10,171 bases of DNA from Azoarcus sp. (lineage in GTDB: Bacteria; Pseudomonadota; Gammaproteobacteria; Burkholderiales; Rhodocyclaceae). Location of the stretch: contig JAIRNL010000296.1 in NCBI GenBank assembly GCA_031258035.1, forward strand, positions 1-10,171. Direction: 5' to 3'. Below, piece after piece: positions 1 through 6,595 of this stretch (its first letter is position 1; each line of letters begins with the position of its first letter). The notes under the pieces were generated by a model. The model searched no databases. It was not told where the DNA came from and saw nothing but the letters and a program-made list of their open reading frames with translations. The position numbers and the translations under genes were made by a program.

Positions 1-343
1 GAAAAGGAATGCCGTAGCGGTCGCGCGCCAGCGCCTGTCCCGGCAACCAGCGCCGGAAGATGAGCGGCGCGTCCTTCGCCACCACCACCGGCAGGGCCGC
101 GACGCGGGCCGCATCGCCAACCAGCCAGTGTTCGACCCAGGCGCGCAGATCCGCCTCGGCGCGGAAAGGCCAGCAAAAAGCCAGCGCGCCGGGGCTCAGG
201 CGGGCGACGAGGTCGCTGAGGTGGCGCGCGATCGCCGCTTCCCACGCACGGCGGCATGCCACGGACGCCGCTTCGCGCGCAGCCAGCGCGCGCGCGCGCA
301 TGGCGGCCCGGCGTTCATCTAGATCGGCGCTGGACGGGGACAA
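1..343 (-). CDS. 5-formyltetrahydrofolate cyclo-ligase family protein, N-terminal part (cut by window edge)
   Basis: The family converts 5-formyl-THF to 5,10-methenyl-THF using ATP in cytosolic one-carbon metabolism. About 114 codons are visible. The N-terminus has the Arg-rich helix of the family (ERRAAMRARALAARE), followed by a hydrophobic strand and FCWPFRAEADLRAW. The visible end reads ARDRYGIPF, resembling the conserved segment before the family's substrate and ATP motifs, which lie off the window. I chose the TTG at 341-343 because GGAG lies 6 nt upstream (complement of 350-353) and no in-frame ATG or GTG lies upstream. The first in-frame ATG (complement of 299-301) would cut into the conserved Arg-rich helix. 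The gene is divergent from slt. The identity rests on the N-terminal pattern only, because the C-terminal GxGGGYYDR-type motif cannot be seen. Confidence 0.75.
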   Translation of the reverse strand, partial: MSPSSADLDERRAAMRARALAAREAASVACRRAWEAAIARHLSDLVARLSPGALAFCWPFRAEADLRAWVEHWLVGDAARVAALPVVVAKDAPLIFRRWLPGQALARDRYGIPF

Positions 344-349
344 GAACCG

Positions 350-353
350 CTCC
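350..353 (-). promoter_or_regulatory. Ribosome binding site deciding the TTG start of the cyclo-ligase gene
   Basis: GGAG on the minus strand is separated by 6 nt from the TTG at 341-343. This is the only well-spaced Shine-Dalgarno match ahead of the conserved N-terminus. Confidence 0.45.
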
Positions 354-424
354 GGAAAATCGGGAACATGGCGGCGGATTCTATAGGGAAACACTGATTA
401 ACCCGGAGTTTGCCAAACCAGATT

Positions 425-455
425 TTGACCGCCATCGCGGCATGAATTGTAAAAT
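425..455 (+). promoter_or_regulatory. Candidate sigma70 promoter reading toward slt
   Basis: TTGACC (425-430; 5 of 6 match to the -35 consensus) and TAAAAT (450-455; 5 of 6 to the -10 consensus) are separated by 19 nt, longer than the usual 16-18. A transcript from here would begin just before the palindrome at 464-530 and carry it in the leader of slt. Confidence 0.3.
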
Positions 456-463
456 AAACCTCA

Positions 464-530
464 TGTCATTCCGCGCGAAGTCGCGGAATCCATACGCCGC
501 ATGGATTCCGCGACTTCGCGCGGAATGACA
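464..530. repeat. Perfect 30-bp inverted repeat with nested palindromes (extragenic repeat)
   Basis: Bases 464-493 are the exact reverse complement of 501-530, with a 7-nt loop at 494-500. Each arm contains its own dyad: ATTCCGCG (468-475), a 6-nt spacer, then CGCGGAAT (482-489), mirrored in the right arm. This GTCATTCC...GGAATCC layout resembles a widespread class of proteobacterial intergenic repeats, including Neisseria dRS3-type ATTCC-N-GGAAT units (from memory, not searched). No T-run follows either arm, so it is not a standard terminator. It could be a REP or MITE-like element. Copy number in this genome is unknown. Confidence 0.8.
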
Positions 531-678
531 GTCAGGGGTGCTTTGCGCCCTTTGTATGCAATGGCACTTCATGGAGTAGGTTATGCCTGTAATAAATCAG
601 GGGTCCATAGGAGAGGCGCGGGGAAGCGCGCGGATGGGCTGGCTGGTTCGCGCAAACGCCCGGCTGCGCGAAACGTCG

Positions 679-707
679 TTTACGCTGTTTGCGGGGCATT
701 GTGCTAT
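679..707 (+). promoter_or_regulatory. Weak candidate promoter close to slt
   Basis: TTTACG (679-684) and TGCTAT (702-707) are 17 nt apart. They match consensus at 4 of 6 and 3 of 6 positions. The distance to the slt start at 760 is reasonable, but the match is weak. Confidence 0.2.
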
Positions 708-759
708 TTTGGGGAATTTCTCTACCGGCTCAGGGCTTATTTACGAAGGGATTTGGGAA

Positions 760-2889
760 ATGAGCAAGCAGAACATGGGCAAGCAAAACATCATTCGCGG
801 AACCTTTCGCGCCGCCGTTGCGGCGTGGCTTTTCGCCGCCGCCGCCATCGCGCCCGCCGCCCGTCCGGGTGATGTCTCCGCATCGGGCGAGGATCGCTTT
901 CTGGCTGCGCGCGACGCCGTGCGCAAAGGCGACCGCGACACGCTCGAACGCCTCGCCAACGAAACCAACGGCCATCCGCTCGACAGCTACGTGCGTTATT
1001 GGCTGCTTTACAACGGTCTGGCCAGGCCGACGCCGCCCTCGCCAGCGGAACTGAACCAGTTTCTCAGCGACGAAGCCGGCACCCTGCTCGCCGAGCGCCT
1101 GCGCGCCGACTGGCTGCGACGGTTAGCCAGGGATGGCGACCCGGAAAGTTTTCTCCAGATTTACCCCGGACTACAGAACCCGGATAGCGAAATGCGCTGC
1201 CTGGCTTGGAACAGCCGTCTGGCCACCGGCGACGCCAAGGTTCTCGACGAAGTCGCAGCCAGTTGGTCGTCGCTGACTTACGCCCACGCTTCCTGCGCGC
1301 CGACGCTGCGTGCGGCGGCGGATCGTGGGAAGGTAAGCGGCGAGGACGTCTGGCGGCTTTTCCGCCACCGGGTCGACACCCGCGCGCCGTCGCGCGCGCG
1401 CGCCATCCTGGCTTGGCTCGCCAGCGACAGGCTCAAGGCTTTCGACCAGCTCATCCGCAGGCCCAAACGCTACCTCGACCGCCTGCCCGCCAAATTCGCA
1501 GCCAGCCGTCCGGGACGCGAACTGGCTTTGGCTGCAATCGTCCGTCTGGCTCGTGACGACGTCGACGTCGCCCGCGCCCGCTTTCTGCGCATCTCGAAAC
1601 GGCTGACCGCCAGCGAACGCGAATACGCCTGGGCAGTGCTGGCGCGCCACGGCGCCCAGGCGCAAAAGGCGGAAGCCGCCACCTGGTATCGCAATGCCGG
1701 CGCGACGCCCTTGAGCGCCCCGCAGCGCGCCTGGCGCATCCGCGCGGCCCTGCGCAACGGCAACTGGCCGTCCGTTCTCGCCGCCATCAACAGCCTGACC
1801 GCCGAAGAACGCGCGCTGCCCGAATGGGTTTACTGGCGCGGCCGCGCCCTGAAAGCCACGCAGCGGACAAACGAAGCGAACCGGGAATTCGCCCGCATCG
1901 CCGGCATGCCGGATTTCTACGGCATCCTCGCCAACGAGGAACTCGGCCGCCAATTCGACCCGCGCGCGGCGCACGTCGCGCCCATCTCCGCGCCTCTCGG
2001 CGAACCACTCGCCAGCGATGCCGGCACTGCGGAAAATGGCGGCGGCACACCGGAAGCCGAGGGCGAGGCCGCCGAGGCCGCCGAAGCCGGCGACGGCGCG
2101 AGCGACGGCGAAGCGGAGAGCTTCCCGCCCGCCGCCTCGCCCGCGCCCGCCGCCGTCACGGGGCCGGACGTCGACAGACATCCCGGCCTGCAACGCGCGC
2201 TCGCGCTCTTCCGGCTCGACCTGCGGCTCGAAGCCGTGCGCGAATGGAACTGGGCGCTGCGAGGCCGCGACGAAGCCTTCCGTCTCGCGGCGGCGCGTCT
2301 GGCTTTGAACAACCACCTCTACGACCGCGCCATCACCTCGGCCGAACTCGCCAATCCCGCCGGCGCCTGGGAGTTGCGCTTCCTCACCCCGTTCCGCGAA
2401 ATCATCGAGCCGCACGCGGCCGGCAAGAACCTCGACATCAGCTGGATATACGGGGTAATGCGCCAGGAAAGCCGCTTCATCATCCCCTCCCGCTCCGCCA
2501 CCGGCGCGCAGGGGCTGATGCAGGTCATGCCGGCCACCGGCAAATGGGTCGCCAAAAAACTGGGGCTCTATTACCACCCCGGCCTGCTGAGAGACCCCGA
2601 AACCAACGTCGAACTCGGCACCGGATACATGCGCATCATCCTCGACGAACTCGACGACAACCCCGTGCTGGCTGCGGCCGGCTACAATGCCGGCCCAAGC
2701 CGGGCGCGACGCTGGCGCGACAGCCGCCCGCTCGAAGGCGCGGTCTATACGGAAACCATCCCTTTCGACGAAACGCGCGACTACGTCAAGCACGTCATGG
2801 CCAACACGGTGGTCTACGCCGCCCTGATCGAAGGCAGGCCGCAATCGCTCAAGACGCGACTCGGCACGATCATGCCGAAGCCGGACTGA
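760..2889 (+). CDS. slt: Soluble lytic murein transglycosylase (Slt70-type, GH23)
   Basis: This periplasmic enzyme cleaves the MurNAc-GlcNAc bond of peptidoglycan, forming 1,6-anhydro-MurNAc ends. From ATG 760 the product is 709 aa. Residues 1-34 form a signal peptide: a basic start, a hydrophobic core from about 18 to 31, and an APAA cleavage region. A long helical repeat region (about 40-400) matches the Slt U-domain superhelix. The catalytic domain starts near 545, with MRQESRF (Glu570 as the acid/base), GAQGLMQVMPAT from 582 and GYNAG at 641-645. Residues of about 407-470 form an Ala/Glu/Gly/Pro-rich low-complexity insertion between PDFYGILANEELG and the conserved PGLQRALALFRLDLRLEAV segment. 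It explains most of the excess over the 645-aa E. coli precursor. AAGGG at 746-750 supports ATG 760. An in-frame ATG at 583 also has an SD but would put 59 unrelated residues ahead of the signal peptide. The stop is 7 nt before cca. Confidence 0.93.
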   Translation: MSKQNMGKQNIIRGTFRAAVAAWLFAAAAIAPAARPGDVSASGEDRFLAARDAVRKGDRDTLERLANETNGHPLDSYVRYWLLYNGLARPTPPSPAELNQFLSDEAGTLLAERLRADWLRRLARDGDPESFLQIYPGLQNPDSEMRCLAWNSRLATGDAKVLDEVAASWSSLTYAHASCAPTLRAAADRGKVSGEDVWRLFRHRVDTRAPSRARAILAWLASDRLKAFDQLIRRPKRYLDRLPAKFAASRPGRELALAAIVRLARDDVDVARARFLRISKRLTASEREYAWAVLARHGAQAQKAEAATWYRNAGATPLSAPQRAWRIRAALRNGNWPSVLAAINSLTAEERALPEWVYWRGRALKATQRTNEANREFARIAGMPDFYGILANEELGRQFDPRAAHVAPISAPLGEPLASDAGTAENGGGTPEAEGEAAEAAEAGDGASDGEAESFPPAASPAPAAVTGPDVDRHPGLQRALALFRLDLRLEAVREWNWALRGRDEAFRLAAARLALNNHLYDRAITSAELANPAGAWELRFLTPFREIIEPHAAGKNLDISWIYGVMRQESRFIIPSRSATGAQGLMQVMPATGKWVAKKLGLYYHPGLLRDPETNVELGTGYMRIILDELDDNPVLAAAGYNAGPSRARRWRDSRPLEGAVYTETIPFDETRDYVKHVMANTVVYAALIEGRPQSLKTRLGTIMPKPD

Positions 2890-2896
2890 GACGGCC

Positions 2897-4159
2897 ATGC
2901 GCGCTTACGTCGTCGGCGGCGCGGTACGCGATACCCTGCTCGGCCTGCCGGTCAAGGATCGGGACTGGGTCGTGGTGGGCGAAACCCCCGAGAGCATGCT
3001 TGCGCGCGGGTTTCGGCCAGTGGGACGGGATTTCCCGGTCTTCCTGCATCCGGAGACGCACGAGGAATACGCGCTCGCCCGCACCGAGCGCAAAAACGGC
3101 CACGGCCATACCGGCTTCGTCTGCCACGCATCGCCCGATGTCACCCTCGAAGAAGACCTGTTGCGGCGCGACCTCTCGATCAACGCCATCGCCCGCGATC
3201 CCGGCGGCGTCATCATCGACCCTTACGGCGGCGCGCGCGATCTCGCCGCCGGCATTTTCCGCCACCTCGGCCCGGCCTTCGCCGAAGACCCGCTGCGCGT
3301 CCTGCGCGTGGCGCGTTTCGCCGCCCGGCTGCCCGAATTCACCCTCGCCCCGGAAACCCTCGCCCTCATGCGGGACATGAGCGCCAGCGGCGAGCTCGAC
3401 CATCTCGTCCCCGAGCGGGTATGGAAAGAACTGGCTCGCGGTCTCATGGAACCCCGCCCCTCGCGGATGATCCGCGTCCTGCGCGATTGTGGCGCCCTTG
3501 CCGTCATCCTGCCCGAACTGGATCGGCTGTTCGGGGTGCCGCAACCGCCGCTTCATCACCCCGAAGTCGACACCGGCGAACACACGATGCTGGTTCTCGA
3601 CCACGCCGCCCGCGCCGGACACCCGCTCGAAGTGCGCTGGGCCTGCCTGCTGCACGATCTCGGCAAGGGCGAGACGCCCGCCGACATCCTGCCGCACCAC
3701 TACGACCACGAATCCCGCAGTGCGCGCCTGGCTGAACACATCTCGGCGCGGTTGCGCGTCCCCGCCCACTGCCGGGAATTCGCCACGCTCTTCGCCCGCG
3801 AACACGGCCATTTCGGCCACATCGCCGGGATGCGTCCCGGCACGGCGGTCTCCATCCTGGAGCGTTGCGACGCGGCGCGCCGCCCAGGGCGCTTTCGCGC
3901 CCTGCTCGACGCTTCGGCCTGCGATTATTTCGGGCGCGGCGGAGAACGGCCCGCGCCCTGGCCATCCGCCGCGCCCTGGGCGCACGCCCTGGAAGCCTTC
4001 CTGAGCGTGGATGCCGGCAAGATCGCCCGCGCCGCCGCCATGCGCAACCAGATTCCCGCCCTCATCCACGCCGCGCGGGCCGCCGCCGTGCGCGCGCGCC
4101 TGCAAGGCGAGTCGGCGACCGACGAACCAGAGACTCCCCCCCATCCCCTTTCCCCGTGA
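2897..4159 (+). CDS. cca: Multifunctional CCA protein: tRNA nucleotidyltransferase with HD phosphohydrolase domain
   Basis: Cca adds or repairs the 3'-terminal CCA of tRNAs in the cytosol using CTP and ATP without a template. The 420-aa product is close to the 412 aa of E. coli Cca. The class II nucleotidyltransferase head shows YVVGGAVRD (4-12) and the metal-binding DRD pair (Asp21, Asp23). EEDLLRRDLSINAIA, with RRD near 90-92, is the signature that selects the incoming base. The C-terminal half carries an HD domain with CLLHDLGKG (His253, Asp254) and HHYDHE, the part that gives gammaproteobacterial Cca phosphatase and phosphodiesterase activity. The last 20 or so residues are Pro-rich and variable. 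The start lies 7 nt after the slt stop with no strong SD, so translation may be coupled. The stop overlaps a possible GTG start of the next gene. Confidence 0.95.
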   Translation: MRAYVVGGAVRDTLLGLPVKDRDWVVVGETPESMLARGFRPVGRDFPVFLHPETHEEYALARTERKNGHGHTGFVCHASPDVTLEEDLLRRDLSINAIARDPGGVIIDPYGGARDLAAGIFRHLGPAFAEDPLRVLRVARFAARLPEFTLAPETLALMRDMSASGELDHLVPERVWKELARGLMEPRPSRMIRVLRDCGALAVILPELDRLFGVPQPPLHHPEVDTGEHTMLVLDHAARAGHPLEVRWACLLHDLGKGETPADILPHHYDHESRSARLAEHISARLRVPAHCREFATLFAREHGHFGHIAGMRPGTAVSILERCDAARRPGRFRALLDASACDYFGRGGERPAPWPSAAPWAHALEAFLSVDAGKIARAAAMRNQIPALIHAARAAAVRARLQGESATDEPETPPHPLSP

Positions 4160-4170
4160 ACACCAAAAAA

Positions 4171-4989
4171 ATGAATACGACGACAACTGCCGCAAAATTC
4201 CCCGCTTCTCTCGAAATCATCAGTCACCCGGCCGCCGGCAACGCGCACCGCACGCCGCTCCTTTTCGTGCATGGCGCCTACGTCGCCGCCTGGTGCTGGG
4301 AAGAACACTTCCTGCCGTGGTTCGCCAGGCACGGCTGGGATGTATACGCGCTCTCGCTCACCGGCCACGGCCTCAGCCGGGGCCGGGTCGATCTCGATCA
4401 CCTGAGCCTCGACAACTACGTGGCCGACGTGGCCGAAGTCGCCGCCGCCCTGCCCTCGCCACCGGCGCTGATCGGCCACTCGATGGGCGGCATGGTGGTA
4501 CAGAAATACCTCGAACGGGCCGCCGCCCCCGCCGTCGTGCTGATGGCCTCGGTGCCACCGCAAGGGCTGATCGGCTCGGCGCTCGGCATGCTCTTTACCG
4601 CCCCCCATCTGCTCTTCGATCTCAACCGCATCATGGGCGGCGGCGAGCCCAGCGTCGACAGCCTGCGCGAGGCGCTCTTCCACCAACCGATCGCCACCGA
4701 AAAGCTCCAGCAATACTGGCGGCAGTCCCAACCCGAATCCCATCGCGCGCTCTGGGACATGACGCTCTACAACCTGCCCCACCCCGGCAAGGCCCACAAG
4801 GCGCCGATGCTGGTCATCGGCGCGGAATATGACCGGCTGGTTCCGCCCAACCAGGTTTACGCGACCGCGAATACCTACGGCGTCAGGCCGGAAATCTTCG
4901 CCGGCATGGGCCATGGCATGATGCTCGAACGCGGCTGGGAAACCGTCGCCACCCGCATCGAGGAATGGCTGGGCGCGCAGGGTCTGTGA
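4171..4989 (+). CDS. Alpha/beta hydrolase family protein
   Basis: This is a 272-aa single-domain alpha/beta hydrolase fold protein of unknown substrate. The oxyanion strand reads LLFVHGAYVAAWCW. The nucleophile elbow is GHSMGG (Ser104), the acid is in GAEYDRLVPP (Asp221) and the catalytic His is in GMGHGMMLE (His248), so the triad is complete and in order. A cap region lies at about 125-200. There is no signal peptide, so it is probably cytosolic. It is the third gene of the slt-cca operon. Two starts are possible: ATG 4171 (chosen) or an in-frame GTG at 4156 whose GTGA overlaps the cca stop, implying translational coupling and adding five residues. Neither has a visible SD. The fold covers esterases, lipases, peroxidases and C-C hydrolases, and the sequence alone does not choose among them. 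Confidence 0.9.
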   Translation: MNTTTTAAKFPASLEIISHPAAGNAHRTPLLFVHGAYVAAWCWEEHFLPWFARHGWDVYALSLTGHGLSRGRVDLDHLSLDNYVADVAEVAAALPSPPALIGHSMGGMVVQKYLERAAAPAVVLMASVPPQGLIGSALGMLFTAPHLLFDLNRIMGGGEPSVDSLREALFHQPIATEKLQQYWRQSQPESHRALWDMTLYNLPHPGKAHKAPMLVIGAEYDRLVPPNQVYATANTYGVRPEIFAGMGHGMMLERGWETVATRIEEWLGAQGL

Positions 4990-5104
4990 AGCGCGGCGCC
5001 CGCGACCGGCGGTCGTGACAGAATACGCCCTCCCCATGTCCGACCGCCTCAAGCCCGACCGCCGCCATCCGTAAAACAACAGGAAGAAACCAGACGGATA
5101 TGAC

Positions 5105-5109
5105 GGAGG
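5105..5109 (+). promoter_or_regulatory. Strong ribosome binding site of the small Pro-rich gene
   Basis: GGAGG lies 8 nt before ATG 5118 (and 5 nt before the in-frame GTG 5115). It is the best Shine-Dalgarno match seen in the rightward operon and favours a start downstream of ATG 5100. Confidence 0.55.
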
Positions 5110-5117
5110 CCATCGTG

Positions 5118-5318
5118 ATGATTGTCATGGACATGGAAAACGGTCACATCGTCCGCGCTCCCGCGGCGCTCGAACCCGAAGCCCATGCGGCGTGGCAAGC
5201 GGCCTGCCGTCCCCCCCAGCCCCAGCTCCGATTGCAGGAAACACGTCTCCCTCCCAAGGCGGTTTGCCCGCCGCCTCCCTTGAATGTCGATGCCTTTCTT
5301 GCGGCATTCGATGTCTGA
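5118..5318 (+). CDS. Small Pro-rich protein of unknown function
   Basis: I do not recognise this 66-aa protein. The start at ATG 5118 follows from GGAGG at 5105-5109; an ATG at 5100 in the same frame would add six residues but has no SD at a workable distance. The N-terminus is MIVMDMENGHIVRAP, a short hydrophobic/acidic segment. An Ala-rich helix-like stretch (EAHAAWQAA) follows, then a Pro/Gln/Arg-rich low-complexity middle with two Cys (CRPPQPQ and VCPPPPL). It ends in a hydrophobic NVDAFLAAFDV. No transmembrane helix or signal peptide is evident. It lies 128 nt after the hydrolase and stops 14 nt before an intrinsic terminator, so it is probably the last gene of the operon or separately expressed. 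That it is a gene is inferred from the SD, the open frame and the terminator position. Confidence 0.6.
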   Translation: MIVMDMENGHIVRAPAALEPEAHAAWQAACRPPQPQLRLQETRLPPKAVCPPPPLNVDAFLAAFDV

Positions 5319-5332
5319 TCAAGGGTTTTGAT

Positions 5333-5369
5333 GCCGGCCAAGGGGAAAAACCTGCGGCCGGCTTTTTTT
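5333..5369 (+). terminator. Rho-independent terminator of the slt-cca operon
   Basis: GCCGGCC (5333-5339) pairs with GGCCGGC (5356-5362), giving a 7-bp all-GC stem. GGG and CCT inside the loop can extend it. The stem is followed directly by seven T (5363-5369). It lies 14 nt after the stop of the small gene. The reverse strand has no T-run after the stem, so it works for rightward transcription only, even though a convergent gene ends at 5407. Confidence 0.88.
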
Positions 5370-5406
5370 GCTTCCGGCGATGACGTTTTCCCGACCGGCT
5401 GCCCGT

Positions 5407-6588
5407 TCAGAGCGTGTGGCAGCGGTCTCCGCGGGCGAAACCCAGGAGCGGCGCGTCGATGCCGCGTCCCAGCGCCAGCACCTTGAAAAGCTCCCCCATC
5501 CCATGCGGCATGGTCAGCCTTTGCACCGCGCCCGCCGCGCGGATGAAATCGGCGCCATCTTGCGGGCCGCGCCGGGCCAGGCAGTCGAGCAGGCCGCAAT
5601 CGAGCAGGAACTGCCCCTGGCTCGCATAGCCGAGCACCTCCAGTCCGGCATCGAATCCCGCCTCGGCCATCGCGGTGAAATCCACCGAGCCGGTAATGTC
5701 CGCCAGCCCCGGCCACAGGAAAGGATCGTCGTAGGCGCGATGGCGGTAATGGCACATCAGCGTGCCCCGGTCGCGCGTCGGCAGATAGAACTCGGCGCGC
5801 GGGTAGCCGTAGTCGATCAGCAGCAGCGCCCCTTTTTGCAGCCGGCCGCGCCAGGCCGAAATCCACGCCGCCGCAGCCAGATTGATCTCGGTCACATATT
5901 CGCCGCCGTCACACCCGTTTTCCGTCGGCAGGGGCAGGCGCCGCGCCGCAGCCAGGAGCGCCCCGCGCGCCGGCCGGTCCTCCCACCTGAACGCCCGGGC
6001 CGCATCCTCCTCCGCCAGCGCCACGCCGCGCTCGTGGATGCGCCCGCCGCGCACGGCGATCACATGCAGCGGCATGGCATCGAGCACTTCGTTCGCCAGC
6101 ACCGCGCCGGAAAATGATTCCGGCAAGGTATCGAGCCAATACACGCGCGCCGCCAGGCCGGGCGCGCGCCGGGCGAGCGTCTCGCGCTGGCGCGCGCGCA
6201 GATCCGCCGACAGTTCGAGGATGCCGTAACGCGCCGGCAGACAATCCCGGCGCGCGAATTCGTGCAGCAGATCAGCGGCAAGATGCCCGCTGCCGGCGCC
6301 GATCTCGATCATGTCGCGCTCACTCGCGTCCATGATCTCCGCAAGCTGCGCAGCCAGCGCCTGTCCGAACAGGGGCGTCAGTTCGGGCGCGGTGACGAAA
6401 TCCCCCCCGGCGCCGAATTTTCTTGCCCCGCCGGCGTAGTAGCCGAGTTCGGGCGCGTGGAGAGCCAGCGCCATGTAGCGATGGAACGGCATCCACCCGC
6501 CAGAGGCGGCAATCTCGCCCGCGATCAGGGCCGCGAGGCGGGCGCTTCGTTCGAGCGCGGCGGCGGATGGCGCGGGAAAGTCCGGCAA
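5407..6588 (-). CDS. SAM-dependent methyltransferase, MidA/NDUFAF7 family (COG1565, DUF185-type)
   Basis: The family has a class I SAM-methyltransferase fold. The mitochondrial member NDUFAF7 methylates an arginine of a complex I subunit; the bacterial substrate is not established. The 393-aa product shows the family marks in order: GWMPFHRYMALALHAPELGYY (31-51), GDFVTAPELTPLFG (62-75), the SAM-binding EIGAGSGHLA (95-104), NEVLDAMP (166-173), IDYGYPRAEFY (258-268) and the C-terminal MGELFKVLALGRG (364-376). The start is TTG at 6586-6588, 7 nt after the ppsA stop. AAGG overlapping the ppsA TAA serves as SD at 5 nt. The next in-frame Met (33) would delete part of the conserved N-terminus. It is evidently the second gene of a ppsA operon. 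No intrinsic terminator is visible after its stop. Confidence 0.9.
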   Translation of the reverse strand: MPDFPAPSAAALERSARLAALIAGEIAASGGWMPFHRYMALALHAPELGYYAGGARKFGAGGDFVTAPELTPLFGQALAAQLAEIMDASERDMIEIGAGSGHLAADLLHEFARRDCLPARYGILELSADLRARQRETLARRAPGLAARVYWLDTLPESFSGAVLANEVLDAMPLHVIAVRGGRIHERGVALAEEDAARAFRWEDRPARGALLAAARRLPLPTENGCDGGEYVTEINLAAAAWISAWRGRLQKGALLLIDYGYPRAEFYLPTRDRGTLMCHYRHRAYDDPFLWPGLADITGSVDFTAMAEAGFDAGLEVLGYASQGQFLLDCGLLDCLARRGPQDGADFIRAAGAVQRLTMPHGMGELFKVLALGRGIDAPLLGFARGDRCHTL

Positions 6589-6595
6589 CGTTCCC

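Larger units (their letters stand above)
344..759. other. Gene-free divergent intergenic region (cyclo-ligase / slt)
   Basis: This 416-nt stretch separates two divergent genes. It is more AT-rich at 380-460 than the flanking genes. Visible elements are a TAGAAT-like -10 on the minus strand (complement of 378-383) without a convincing -35, a candidate rightward promoter at 425-455, a large perfect palindrome at 464-530, a well-spaced GGAG before an ATG at 583, and a weak promoter-like pair at 679-707. The reading frame from 583 to 759 is open and in frame with slt. It uses codons rare in the neighbouring genes (GTA, ATA, GGA, GGG) and resembles no protein I recognise, so I treat it as non-coding. 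Confidence 0.5.

Noticed and set aside
60..528. Several short plus-strand open frames over 60-528
   Set aside because: They are antisense to the cyclo-ligase gene, Ala/Arg-rich, and run into the intergenic palindrome. No protein is recognisable.
1171..2898. 575-codon open frame antisense to slt, and a similar 441-codon frame antisense to cca (2870-4195)
   Set aside because: Both are shadow frames of well-identified high-GC genes, with biased compositions and no family resemblance.
3865..4170. N-terminal extension of the hydrolase frame into cca
   Set aside because: The extra residues are Arg/Pro-rich shadow of cca. The fold starts shortly after ATG 4171.
5035..5073. 12-codon mini-ORF between the hydrolase and the small gene
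   Set aside because: It has no SD and is too short to distinguish from chance.
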